64,000 nucleotides of DNA from an uncultured Cytophagales bacterium. GTDB lineage: Bacteria; Bacteroidota; Bacteroidia; Cytophagales; Thermonemataceae. The DNA lies in contig CALEMF010000015.1 in assembly GCA_937911505.1 (NCBI GenBank), positions 62,001 through 126,000 on the forward strand. The letters are read 5' to 3'. The translations under genes and the position numbers were made by a program. Positions 9,272 through 17,920 of the stretch are shown one piece after another. A model generated the notes under the pieces. That model ran no database searches. It was not told the DNA's origin and saw only the letters and a list, made by a program, of their open reading frames with translations. Numbering within the stretch: position 1 is the stretch's first letter; each line of letters starts with the position of its first letter.

Positions 9272-10123
9272 ATGAATGATCAAGACAAGAAATTTGCAGA
9301 AGAAGAAGAGATAGATTTAATAGCCATACTTGCCAATCTACTCAACTTCCTAAAGCGCTACAGATTTCTTATGGTATTGCTTACATTACTTTGCTTAGGG
9401 CTTGCTACCTTTTTATCTTACAAGATTTTACAGCCACATTACAGTAGTGAAATGATAATACACTCTGAAGTACTAAACGCATCAGAAATGGCTGCTGTGT
9501 TTAATAGTCTCAATACCTATGTAAAAGAAGAAAAGTATAGTCTACTATCACAAAAGATGAACGAGGAAGAGGCAAAAGTAAAGACGTTGGAAGAGGTGAA
9601 AGTATTTCTTACCAACGAATTGGCGATTGATACTAAAGTAGAAGAGGGAAGAGACTCTACCATTACCCTCTTAGTGATTGCCACTACGCCTGATTTACAA
9701 TCACTGCAAGCAGGGATTCTCAATTATATAGAAGGTAATGACTATATCAAAAAATATTATGCACTCTATAGAATATCCAAGCAAGAAGAGCTAGAAAGAA
9801 TACAAATAGGATTGCAACGTATTGATTCGCTACAAAAAGCAGTACTTGCTAACTTATCTAGTGAACGTACCAATCTAATGAATGTGGGAGGTGATCTCTA
9901 CGAGAATATGATAAAGCTCTCAAGACAAGAACGACAACTTAAGGTAGAGCTAGCGGCCCGCCGTCCTGTAGAGGTGGTGGAAGGGCTCAGTAACTTTGGT
10001 AAACCAGAGAAAAATCGACGCTTTATAGTGATAGTACTAGGAGGGGGAGTAGGAATCATACTGGCACTGGCAATTGGCTTCTTTCTGGACATAGGGAGAG
10101 CGATAAAGGAAAGAGGACTATAA
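9272..10123 (+). CDS. Wzz/chain-length-determinant-like membrane protein
   Basis: Polysaccharide co-polymerase architecture: an acidic cytoplasmic N-terminus (about 1-33), a membrane helix (about 34-52, FLMVLLTLLCLGLATFLSY), a periplasmic region rich in charged helical sequence (about 53-245) and a second membrane helix near the C-terminus (about 252-271, FIVIVLGGGVGIILALAIGFF). Such proteins set the length of O-antigen or exopolysaccharide chains by acting on the Wzy polymerase. The protein is 283 residues, near the length of E. coli Wzz, and has no C-terminal BY-kinase domain. It is divergent from gmd and flanks the polysaccharide genes, which supports the role. No proline-rich GNPx motif was recognised before TM2, so this is a divergent member. 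Confidence 0.75.
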   Translation: MNDQDKKFAEEEEIDLIAILANLLNFLKRYRFLMVLLTLLCLGLATFLSYKILQPHYSSEMIIHSEVLNASEMAAVFNSLNTYVKEEKYSLLSQKMNEEEAKVKTLEEVKVFLTNELAIDTKVEEGRDSTITLLVIATTPDLQSLQAGILNYIEGNDYIKKYYALYRISKQEELERIQIGLQRIDSLQKAVLANLSSERTNLMNVGGDLYENMIKLSRQERQLKVELAARRPVEVVEGLSNFGKPEKNRRFIVIVLGGGVGIILALAIGFFLDIGRAIKERGL

Positions 10124-10243
10124 ATGTAAGGACTGCTCTGCCAGACAATTTATTTTATCAGTAGCTAACTGTAGTGATCCTTTAGATAGTAACATAGCTA
10201 AGTCACTTTGCGTAAAACATCCCTCCATCTTGACAGATTTTCC

Positions 10244-11275
10244 CTACATCATCCCCCTAAACTGTCGTAGAAACCGTAGATCATTCTCTGTGTAGAGACG
10301 TAAATCTTTCACTTGGTATTTAAGCATTGTGATACGCTCTAGGCCCATACCGAAGGCAAAACCTGTGTAGGCTTCAGGGTCGATGTTACAATTTTTAAAC
10401 ACATTGACGTCGATCATACCTGCTCCTCCAATCTCTACCCAACCCGTATATTTACAGATGTTACAACCTTTTCCCTTACAAATACGACAAGAAATATCCA
10501 TCTCTGCGCTAGGTTCTGTAAAGGGGAAATAGGAAGGTCTAAAGCGAATCTTTGTATCGTCACCAAATAGCTCTTTGGCAAAGTGAAAAAGCGTTTGCTT
10601 TAAATCCACAAAACTTACATTGGTATCAATAAAAAAACCTTCTATTTGATGGAAAATACAATGTGCTCTCGCAGAGATCGCTTCATTTCGGAATACGCGC
10701 CCAATAGAAAAAGTACGCAAAGGGGGCGGGAAAGCTTCCATTTGCCGAATCTGTACTGATGATGTATGGGTGCGCAGTACGATATCAGGATGCTTCTCAA
10801 TAAAAAAAGTATCTTGCATTTCCCGAGCAGGATGGTTTTCAGGAAAGTTAAGCCCTGTGAAGTTATGAAAATCATCTTCTATCTCTGGCCCATCCGATTG
10901 GTTGAAGCCCATTCGCTCCAAAATCTGTACGATCTGGTTCTTTACAATCGTGAGTGGGTGTACGGTACCCTGCTGCTGAGGAATAACTGGTAAAGAAAGA
11001 TCAACAGCAGGGCCTTCTGCCTGTTTGGTTTCTATAAGGCTATCTTGCAAAGTCTTAAAGCGCTCTTCGGCTAGTTGTTTAAGTTTATTGACTTCCTGCC
11101 CGAAGGTCTTCCGATTTTCAGGCGCAATGTTTTTCATCTCACCCATTAGGCCTTTAATCGCACCTTTTTGACCGATAAACTGGCGGCGAAAAGCCTCTAA
11201 ATGCTCTTTATTATCAATAGGGAAGCTCTCTACAGCTTGTTGTACCTGCTTTACTTTTTCTAGGATTTCCATCAT
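10244..11275 (-). CDS. pheS: Phenylalanine--tRNA ligase alpha subunit
   Basis: Class II aminoacyl-tRNA synthetase subunit that activates Phe and charges tRNA-Phe as an alpha2beta2 enzyme. The N-terminal coiled-coil (about 1-90) is followed by the catalytic core: HTSSVQIRQM (motif 2 region), GRVFRNEAISARAHCIFHQ, SYFPFTEPSAEMDI and the C-terminal motif 3 FGMGLERITMLKY. A CxxC-x4-CxxC cluster (CRICKGKGCNICKY) is inserted just before GWVEIGGAGM; the Cys pattern may bind metal. The protein is 343 residues, normal length. pheT is not in the window. A TATTTTTG -7-like box lies just ahead of the start. Confidence 0.98.
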   Translation of the reverse strand: MMEILEKVKQVQQAVESFPIDNKEHLEAFRRQFIGQKGAIKGLMGEMKNIAPENRKTFGQEVNKLKQLAEERFKTLQDSLIETKQAEGPAVDLSLPVIPQQQGTVHPLTIVKNQIVQILERMGFNQSDGPEIEDDFHNFTGLNFPENHPAREMQDTFFIEKHPDIVLRTHTSSVQIRQMEAFPPPLRTFSIGRVFRNEAISARAHCIFHQIEGFFIDTNVSFVDLKQTLFHFAKELFGDDTKIRFRPSYFPFTEPSAEMDISCRICKGKGCNICKYTGWVEIGGAGMIDVNVFKNCNIDPEAYTGFAFGMGLERITMLKYQVKDLRLYTENDLRFLRQFRGMM

Positions 11276-11279
11276 ACAA

Positions 11280-11287
11280 CAAAAATA
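11280..11287 (-). promoter_or_regulatory. candidate -7 box for pheS
   Basis: The minus strand reads TATTTTTG, 4-12 bp ahead of the pheS ATG at 11275. If used, the mRNA would be nearly leaderless or the real start would lie slightly downstream. Weak evidence only. Confidence 0.22.
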
Positions 11288-11342
11288 AAGCGTATTCCGA
11301 TAAGAAAAAAGAGAGAAGGCTCAAAATAATGTGATATACGTG

Positions 11343-12893
11343 TTATCTATTACGTCCAAATTGCTCATGGCTTTTTACCCAATCAGAAGAAGAAATGGCC
11401 GCTGCCAGTGAGACCTCTCCCGCCAGGACAACCCCAGCGATAATTTCCGCTAACTTATTTACCTTCCCTTTGCCAACACAGCCTAACATAGCCAAGGCTT
11501 CTTGTTGGGTGGCCAGTCCTGTACCACCGCCGTAGGTAGCTACAATGAGTGAAGGTAGCGTAATACTCATATAAAAATCACCATCTGCCGTAATTTCAGA
11601 GAAAAGCAAGCCAGTAGAGGATTCTGATACATTGGCAACGTCTTGGCCAGTAGCAATAAACATAGCGGTAATACCATTGGCAGAGTGTAAGCCATTGTTA
11701 TTCGTACCAGCCAGCAGTGCCCCTATGTTGGCCACATTATAGTGGGTAGCTAGCTTTGTAGGAGTTACACGTAAGATTTCTTCCAGTACCTCTTTCCGCA
11801 GGGTACAGGCGGCAACCACACGCTTGCCACGGGTACGGAGTACATTGATGTGTGAAGCTTTTTTGTCTGTGGCTAGGTTACCTTCTAGGTAAAAATCTTG
11901 GATCGTGTTGGCCTGATAACTTGCCAAAATCCACTGGCAAGAAGCAAGGGTAGCTTTACCTACCATATTTTGCCCTGCAGCATCACCCGTAGTATAGTTA
12001 AAGCGCAAGAAAGCGAACTTATTGGTCAGATAAGTATCAATATTAGTGAGGGTAGCTATACTAGAAGTAGCCATTGCCTTTTGGGCAATGGTGGTAAAGT
12101 TTTCCTTTACCCAATGACTAAAGTCGCGTGCTTCACGTGCATTCTGGAAAATGAAGACAGGCGCTCGCTGCATAGCATCATCTACTACCGTACAGGTAAC
12201 ACCTCCACTCAGGTTGAGGGCTTTCATCCCTCTATTGTAAGAAGCCACTAAAGTACCTTCTGTAGTAGCCATAGGGATAAGAAAATCTCCTTGGGCGTGC
12301 TCTCCTTGAATGGTAATAGGGCCAGCAATACCTACAGGAATTTGCGCAGCACCAATAAAATGCTCGCAGTTACCTTTCACCAGTTTTGGATCAAAAGAGT
12401 ATTGCTTAAGGTGATGAAGTGAAGTGGTAGTGAAGTCTTCTGTAAAATTCTGTCTGTCCTGAATAGCGGTACTTTGATAATCATCCAACTCATCTCGAGG
12501 AATCTTATGTTCCGTAGGCGCTTCGACTGTAATGGAATCTTCCACTTGAATTTGTAAGCTACCAAAAGGGGTGGCTTTAAAAGCTATCTTAATAGGGTAG
12601 TTACCTTCTACTAATTGTTCAGTATGGGCGGTAATACGAATGGTACGCCGCAAGGGAAAAGCAATGGGTTGTTCCACCGTTATCTGATCGCCTGTAATAG
12701 ATACATCACCCTCTAATGCCAAGGTGATGTTTTCTGGTGCGATAGAAACATCACCAATAGTAATTTTCTGCAAAGCGATCAGTTGTGCATCACTAAGGCG
12801 ATTTTTAATCAAAAAGGAAACACCTGAGGTAGTATTCTGTAGGCTTCCGCGCGTATAGAGTCGCTTTAGAAGATTTTTAGGAATGAGGTTCAT
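11343..12893 (-). CDS. Hydroxymethylglutaryl-CoA reductase, class I-like, with N-terminal extra domain
   Basis: It reduces HMG-CoA to mevalonate with NAD(P)H, the committed step of mevalonate isoprenoid synthesis. The catalytic part (about 155-516) carries the class I set: ATTEGTLVAS (209-218, Glu212), TGDAAGQNM (302-310), DKKASHIN (343-350, Lys), GQDVANVSESS (416-426, Asp418) and a C-terminal HEQFGRN (His509). Residues 1-150 form a soluble, beta-rich, threonine/valine-rich region with no membrane helix, unlike the membrane anchor of eukaryotic enzymes; its role is unknown to me. It is 67 bp downstream of pheS's start on the same strand, and its own start is followed upstream by a 263-bp gap with no clear promoter. 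Catalytic residues look intact. Confidence 0.94.
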   Translation of the reverse strand: MNLIPKNLLKRLYTRGSLQNTTSGVSFLIKNRLSDAQLIALQKITIGDVSIAPENITLALEGDVSITGDQITVEQPIAFPLRRTIRITAHTEQLVEGNYPIKIAFKATPFGSLQIQVEDSITVEAPTEHKIPRDELDDYQSTAIQDRQNFTEDFTTTSLHHLKQYSFDPKLVKGNCEHFIGAAQIPVGIAGPITIQGEHAQGDFLIPMATTEGTLVASYNRGMKALNLSGGVTCTVVDDAMQRAPVFIFQNAREARDFSHWVKENFTTIAQKAMATSSIATLTNIDTYLTNKFAFLRFNYTTGDAAGQNMVGKATLASCQWILASYQANTIQDFYLEGNLATDKKASHINVLRTRGKRVVAACTLRKEVLEEILRVTPTKLATHYNVANIGALLAGTNNNGLHSANGITAMFIATGQDVANVSESSTGLLFSEITADGDFYMSITLPSLIVATYGGGTGLATQQEALAMLGCVGKGKVNKLAEIIAGVVLAGEVSLAAAISSSDWVKSHEQFGRNR

Positions 12894-13156
12894 AGGCGAG
12901 CGATGTTAAAAAATCTAACTTCTTAGAAATAACATAAGACAAAAAAAGGAATTTTGCAAGATTGATTTGGATGAATCAATGTTGTTGGAGAAGAGACTAT
13001 CATTTTTGTATACGTAAATGAGGTCGCGAAACGTTAGTTAAATTAAAAAGAAAGCGCTCAATAGGGAATATAGTATAATGAGCGTAATGCTTTTGAGATA
13101 TACTGTAATAAAGCAGTTGAAAAAAGCTTATAAATGATCACTCAACAATATAACAT

Positions 13157-13915
13157 ATGTCTATCACTAAAGAATCAGAACTCGTCGGAATGAAGCAAGT
13201 AAGCAAAGTAGTAGGGCTTACTTTAAAGTACATGCGCGCCCATGCCAAAGTGGGTATGTCTACAAAAGAACTAGACGAATTTGGTGGAGAACTGCTAAAA
13301 AGCTTTGGAGCCAAATCTGCTCCCCACGCTACCTATGGTTTTCCTGGTTATACTTGCGTCAGTTTGAATGGAGAAGCAGCTCACGGGATCCCTTCTAAAA
13401 AGAAATATCTTAAAGAAGGCGACCTGGTCAATATAGATGTTTCGGCAGAATTGAATGGCTTTTGGTCTGACAATGGTGGTTCCTTTGTTTTAGGTAAAGA
13501 CCTCTATCTGCACCAACCACTAGTAGCAGCTTCAAAGCAAATCCTACACAAGGCCATTGCCCATATTAAAGGAGGGGTGAAAATTGCTGACATTGGACAT
13601 TTGATAGAAAAGGAAGCCAAAAGATTGGGCTATCGGGTTATCAAAAATCTAGCGGGTCATGGTATAGGAAGAAGTTTGCATGAGAAGCCTGATAACATCT
13701 TAAACTACAGAGTAATAGGTAACAGAGAAAGGTTCAAGAAAAATACTACCGTAGCTATCGAAACGTTTATTTCAACACGCTCTACCTTAGCGGTAGAACT
13801 GGAAGACGGTTGGACACTGGTAGGCAATAAAGGCGGGTACATTGCACAACACGAACACACTATACTGATTACTGACCAAGCGCCTGTGATTCTAACAGCC
13901 TCCAACGGAATTTGA
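13157..13915 (+). CDS. map: Type I methionine aminopeptidase
   Basis: Cytosolic metallopeptidase that removes the initiator Met from nascent proteins. All five metal ligands of the E. coli enzyme have counterparts: Asp in NIDVSAE, Asp in WSDNGGSF, His in GHGIGRSLHE, Glu in AIETF and Glu in QHEHT, and the substrate His is in EAAHGIP. The length of 252 residues is normal. The GGSF after the second Asp replaces the more usual residues, and the gene is not in a ribosomal-protein operon, so it may be a second, divergent copy. It heads a run of plus-strand genes. The 263-bp gap before it (12894-13156) shows no clear -7/-33 pair. Confidence 0.93.
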   Translation: MSITKESELVGMKQVSKVVGLTLKYMRAHAKVGMSTKELDEFGGELLKSFGAKSAPHATYGFPGYTCVSLNGEAAHGIPSKKKYLKEGDLVNIDVSAELNGFWSDNGGSFVLGKDLYLHQPLVAASKQILHKAIAHIKGGVKIADIGHLIEKEAKRLGYRVIKNLAGHGIGRSLHEKPDNILNYRVIGNRERFKKNTTVAIETFISTRSTLAVELEDGWTLVGNKGGYIAQHEHTILITDQAPVILTASNGI

Positions 13916-13984
13916 TCAAACTTGTGTGTAATGAGGAAATACCTGAAAGTTTGATTTTGTAATCTGTACAAATACTTTTATTAA

Positions 13985-14527
13985 ATGCTAACAAAACAAT
14001 ACCTTTTTAGCGCTGAGAGACTAGGATTTCGTAATTGGCACACGGAAGACCTCGCAGCCTTTGCTGCGCTCAATGCCGATCAGGAGGTGATGAAGTATTT
14101 TCCAACTACACGCACTGAGTCAGAAACCAGTGCATTGATGGAAAGACTTCAGCAACACTATAAAACGTGGGGGTTTACCTATTTTGCGGTAGAGGTACTG
14201 GCAACAGAAGCATTCATCGGTTTCATTGGGCTTACTCACATAGCTTATGAAGCCCCTTTTACACCTACTATTGACATCGGCTGGCGACTGAAAAAATCTG
14301 CTTGGGGCAAGGGCTATGCCACCGAAGGTGCCAAGAAGTGCCTGTCGCTAGCTTTCGAGAAATGGAAATTAGACCGTGTGGTAGCCACTTGTACTATACA
14401 AAATACCCCCTCAAAAAAGGTGATGAAAAAAATAGGAATGACAAGAAAAGGAGTTTTTGACCATCCAAAGTTAAAAGAGTATCCAGCTTATCAGTCCTGT
14501 ATTTGGTACGAGATAGAAAATGAATAG
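13985..14527 (+). CDS. GNAT family N-acetyltransferase (RimJ/RimL type)
   Basis: Acetyl-CoA-dependent acetyltransferase fold of the acetyltransf_3 subgroup. The N-terminus LSAERLGFRNWHTEDLAAFAALNADQEVMKYFP is the usual RimJ/L-like start, and the acetyl-CoA loop is seen as KKSAWGKGYATEGAKKCL (about 104-121), followed by VATCTIQNTPSKKVMKKIGM. The length of 180 residues is normal. The substrate is not predictable; homologs modify ribosomal proteins, amines or antibiotics. It lies 69 bp downstream of map on the same strand, which could mean co-transcription. Confidence 0.88.
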   Translation: MLTKQYLFSAERLGFRNWHTEDLAAFAALNADQEVMKYFPTTRTESETSALMERLQQHYKTWGFTYFAVEVLATEAFIGFIGLTHIAYEAPFTPTIDIGWRLKKSAWGKGYATEGAKKCLSLAFEKWKLDRVVATCTIQNTPSKKVMKKIGMTRKGVFDHPKLKEYPAYQSCIWYEIENE

Positions 14528-14566
14528 AAAGTATAAAAGTACGCTTAAAAAGCCTTTCACTGGCCT

Positions 14567-15154
14567 ATGTATACACAAATAAAGTCATATATGATACAAA
14601 TGGCGCCATTAAATAAAAATGAAATACACTGGCTAGAGACTTTTTTTGAGCCTGATGAACTATCTAAGGGGACTTATTTACTAGAAGTAGGTCAAGTTTG
14701 TAAATACATCTTCTTCATCAATAAAGGTTTGGTAAGACATGGGCACATCGATGAGAAAGGCCAAGAAATTACTTGTGACTTCACCTGCGAAAATGAGTTT
14801 CTTACCGACTACCTAAGCTTTAATCAGCAACAGCCTAGTGAGTATTTCTTTAAGGCGATGGAAGAAGTAAGGCTTTTAAAAATAGAGCGAGCGAACTTAC
14901 AAAAACTATATGCACTAAGTACTACCTTTGAACAAATAGGTAGAAAAGTAGCAGAGAAAATAGCCGTTCGCGTAACAGCCATGGCACAGTCACTGATCAC
15001 CGATAAAGCAGAAACCCGCTTTCTCTATTTACTCCAATCAAGCCCTACCATTTTTCAGCGGGTTCCTTACAAATACATTGCTTCTTATTTGGGTATGAAG
15101 CCAGAGACGTTAAGCCGTATCCGAAAAAAGATACAACAACGAGAGAAATCTTGA
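14567..15154 (+). CDS. Crp/Fnr family transcriptional regulator
   Basis: The N-terminal half (about 20-115) is a cyclic-nucleotide-binding-like beta-roll (KGTYLLEVGQVCKYIFFINKGLVRHGHIDEKGQEITCDF). The C-terminal helix-turn-helix is RVPYKYIASYLGMKPETLSRIRKKI (about 166-190). Small Bacteroidota members of this family usually lack the Arg-Ala cAMP contacts, and none are seen here, so the ligand is unknown. The protein is 195 residues. It sits 40 bp after the GNAT gene and 71 bp before the Lnt-like gene on the same strand; it may control its neighbours or be co-transcribed by chance. Confidence 0.9.
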   Translation: MYTQIKSYMIQMAPLNKNEIHWLETFFEPDELSKGTYLLEVGQVCKYIFFINKGLVRHGHIDEKGQEITCDFTCENEFLTDYLSFNQQQPSEYFFKAMEEVRLLKIERANLQKLYALSTTFEQIGRKVAEKIAVRVTAMAQSLITDKAETRFLYLLQSSPTIFQRVPYKYIASYLGMKPETLSRIRKKIQQREKS

Positions 15155-15225
15155 CTTTTGTCAACGTTTCGTAAAAAAGAAGCTGGTATTTTGCAGAATA
15201 AGTTCTGTACAAGCCTCTTATTGAA

Positions 15226-16782
15226 ATGTTTACACTTTATTACCACCTCTCGAAAGTCCCCTTTATAAAAAAATACTACCTCTTACTACTCGGGTTACTC
15301 TTCTATTTTTTTAGTATAGGAAAGTATGCCACCAGCTTTGGTGTTTGGTTAGCGCCGATTTTCCTACTAGCCCACTTGAATACCTTACCTAAAAAGAAAA
15401 GCCTATTAATCATCTCTTTCATCATTATCTTGTTATTCCCTATACAATGGTATAGCTACATTCCGGCTCCCATGCCGCTTTATCTTATCATTTGTCTGGG
15501 GAATGCATTATTCTTCTTAATACCCTATCTATTACATATTGGTCTATACAATAAAGCAAAACACTATACGCTGCTAGTATTTCCTCTCAGCATCGTATTG
15601 GTAGAGTTTCTACTGGCCAGCTTTAGTCCGTATGCAAGTTGGGGAGCGATGGTTTATGCCAAACCTTATGCCTTGGTATACAATCAGCTCACTTCTATTA
15701 CAGGTATCTACGGGGTAAGTTTTATGATTGGATTGACAGCGAGCTTACTCGCTTGGATAAAGCATCAAAATTTTCAACAGGCAGTAGTAGTTCCTCCTCT
15801 ATTAATACTACTAACGGCTCACGGAGCTGTATGGATCTATGGCACTGTCAGACTGAAGGCTAAGACAACTGCTAAGCAGGTAACTTACGTAGTAGGCATT
15901 ACCGTACCATTGAGTAGTGAATCCATTATTTTTAGTGATATCGACTATACCCAAGTGGGTGCTCCTCTCAAAGATACCCTCAATGTTTTTAAAGACGTGT
16001 ATTTACTTAATAAGTCAGTGCCTACGCAACAGCAAGAAGAGGTGGATAAATGGTTCGAGAATATGCACCAGAAATTACTTGCACAAACAGTCATCGCTGC
16101 CGATAGAGGTGCTGAGATCATAGTATGGTCTGAAGGGAATGGGTTAGCCCTTAAGCATCAAGAAGCTATGTTTATTGAACAGTGCCAGAAGCTAGCTGTA
16201 GAGAAAGACATAGTACTGCTGGCTACACTCAATACAAAAACACTTGGCCAAACGAGAAGTGAGAACAAAGTAGTAGCTATTGATCCCAAAGGGCAGGTAG
16301 TCTTTACCCATTTGAAGAGTTATCCAGTACCAGGAGCCGAAAACTCTGTAAAGGGAGACGGTCTATTGAAAACCATTACAACAACTTATGGAAAAATCTC
16401 AACAGTCATCTGCTTTGACGCCGACTTCCCTAGACTTGTAAGGCAAGCCAAACACTTGGAAAGTGATTTACTTTTTGTACCAAGCTTCGACTGGGAGGCG
16501 ATCGACCCCTATCATACCTACATGGCGCGTATAAGAGCGATTGAAAACGGTATCCCCTTGTTTCGTCAAGCGAACAATGGTCTTTCTGCCGCCTACGACG
16601 AGAAAGGGCGCGTTGTAGCTACGCATCGTTATGTAAACGAGGCACAAGGGTATATATTTCTAGTACCCCTTGCTATACACTCGACCTTTACTTTATACAG
16701 CCAGTTGGGTGATTTCTTCCCTTACTTATGTATACTCAGTCTACTCTTTATTGTGATCATACGCTACCGCAAAAAGGGTTAG
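15226..16782 (+). CDS. Apolipoprotein N-acyltransferase-like nitrilase (Lnt family, divergent)
   Basis: An N-terminal region of about six membrane helices (15-205) is followed by a carbon-nitrogen hydrolase domain (about 220-480) and a C-terminal helix (about 485-510), the architecture of Lnt, which N-acylates the lipoprotein amino-terminal Cys in the inner membrane. The Glu-Lys-Cys triad is present: Glu303 (VWSEGN), Lys364 (THLKSYPVPGAE) and Cys396 (VICFDADFP). The length of 518 residues matches Lnt. N-terminal similarity is low, so it may be a second, specialised Lnt or another membrane-bound amide-chemistry enzyme. It follows a Crp/Fnr regulator by 71 bp. Confidence 0.82.
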   Translation: MFTLYYHLSKVPFIKKYYLLLLGLLFYFFSIGKYATSFGVWLAPIFLLAHLNTLPKKKSLLIISFIIILLFPIQWYSYIPAPMPLYLIICLGNALFFLIPYLLHIGLYNKAKHYTLLVFPLSIVLVEFLLASFSPYASWGAMVYAKPYALVYNQLTSITGIYGVSFMIGLTASLLAWIKHQNFQQAVVVPPLLILLTAHGAVWIYGTVRLKAKTTAKQVTYVVGITVPLSSESIIFSDIDYTQVGAPLKDTLNVFKDVYLLNKSVPTQQQEEVDKWFENMHQKLLAQTVIAADRGAEIIVWSEGNGLALKHQEAMFIEQCQKLAVEKDIVLLATLNTKTLGQTRSENKVVAIDPKGQVVFTHLKSYPVPGAENSVKGDGLLKTITTTYGKISTVICFDADFPRLVRQAKHLESDLLFVPSFDWEAIDPYHTYMARIRAIENGIPLFRQANNGLSAAYDEKGRVVATHRYVNEAQGYIFLVPLAIHSTFTLYSQLGDFFPYLCILSLLFIVIIRYRKKG

Positions 16783-16896
16783 GTGCTTTTGTTATATACT
16801 AAGATGAGGAATGTATAGGAAAGTATATTGAGTCATCTTAAATTGAGAACCGTCTAGCTTATAAGTAGTACAGTTGATAACAAATAAAGAAAAAAT

Positions 16897-17289
16897 ATGA
16901 AATATGCCTACACCATACTTTATGTAGAAGATGTAGTAGAAACGATCACCTTCTACGAGAATGCTTTTGCCTTTAAACGAAAGTTGATTACCCCAGAAAA
17001 GGATTACGGAGAGTTACTTTCGGGAGAAACAACCATTGCTTTTGCTTCGATAACACTAGGAAATAGTAATTTTAGAGCAGGGTTTGAACAAGCTACTCTC
17101 GCAAAAAAACCTTTCGGAGTAGAGCTGGCCTTTACGAGTGAAAATATTGAAGCAGACTTTGAAAGAGCGCTCGAAGCAGGTGCTACTGCTTACGAGCCGT
17201 TAAGCGAAAAGCCTTGGGGGCAAAAAGTAGGCTATCTACGTGATAATAATGGCTTCTTAATTGAGATTTGTACGCCTATTAAGGCGTAA
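16897..17289 (+). CDS. VOC (glyoxalase/bleomycin-resistance fold) family protein
   Basis: A single-chain VOC protein of 130 residues with two beta-alpha-beta-beta-beta repeats: YTILYVEDVVETITFYENAFAF at the N-terminus and KPFGVELAFTSENIEADFERALEAGATAYEPLSEKPWGQKVGYLRDNNGFLIEICTP at the C-terminus. The final Glu in LIEIC is the usual metal ligand of the second repeat. Substrate and reaction are not predictable; family members include glyoxalase I, dioxygenases and resistance proteins. It stands alone, with 114 bp before it and no clear promoter box. Confidence 0.88.
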   Translation: MKYAYTILYVEDVVETITFYENAFAFKRKLITPEKDYGELLSGETTIAFASITLGNSNFRAGFEQATLAKKPFGVELAFTSENIEADFERALEAGATAYEPLSEKPWGQKVGYLRDNNGFLIEICTPIKA

Positions 17290-17366
17290 AGGAGCTGACT
17301 TAAAGCAAAATAATATCAGCTTGTATTTAGGCATTGTTTTCGTTCTTATCTTCTCTAAAAGGCGAT

Positions 17367-17831
17367 ATGTTACCCCTACTTACTATTTTAATTAGCTTAT
17401 CTACTGGGCTCAATACCAACGATACCCTTCAACTTTCCCTAACAATTGGGGATTACTATGATGATCATTATTACAGGAAATCTAGCTACGAAGAACGCAC
17501 TTGGCAGATTAAAGGCGATACGTTATACTATCAAATTGTCATCAGTGCAAGAGACGAAATCTATAAAGACCAGCAGTTACTTAGCCTAGAGCAAAAAGCT
17601 TACTTGAAAGAGGTAATTAAAGATCACTATCTCAATAAAGATATTCTCATTAATCACCAAGACCCTCACCTGAGTAAAAAAGCCTATCAAAAACAGGTAA
17701 AGGGTAGCTTGTATTGGCAAGGCAATCATTATACTTATCAGGTAAAGGGGAATAGCAAAGGGGTAGAAGAAAATCCCTTCTACAGGAAGATCAATGCATT
17801 AGAACAAGCCCTCTATAAACTTGTTGAATGA
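17367..17831 (+). CDS. hypothetical exported protein
   Basis: A 154-residue protein I do not recognise. I chose the ATG at 17367, which gives a short hydrophobic start (MLPLLTILISLSTGLNTND) like a signal peptide and has AAAAGG just before it; a TTG at 17334 in the same frame would add 11 residues. The rest is polar and rich in Tyr, Lys and Gln (for example DYYDDHYYRKSSYEERTW and YWQGNHYTYQVKG), suggesting a small beta-rich periplasmic or outer-membrane-facing protein. It lies alone between the VOC and FKBP genes on the same strand. Confidence 0.6.
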   Translation: MLPLLTILISLSTGLNTNDTLQLSLTIGDYYDDHYYRKSSYEERTWQIKGDTLYYQIVISARDEIYKDQQLLSLEQKAYLKEVIKDHYLNKDILINHQDPHLSKKAYQKQVKGSLYWQGNHYTYQVKGNSKGVEENPFYRKINALEQALYKLVE

Positions 17832-17920
17832 AATAGCTATGCAAAGAGGTAGCAGGATTAGGGAAAGGAGAGAATTTTCGTAACTTTGAACATCTTTGAA
17901 TCATAAATTAGTATATTTTA

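Noticed and set aside
13055-13084. CGCTCA/TGAGCG inverted repeat before map as an operator
   Set aside because: Only 6 bp with a 17-nt spacing, mismatched outside; likely chance.
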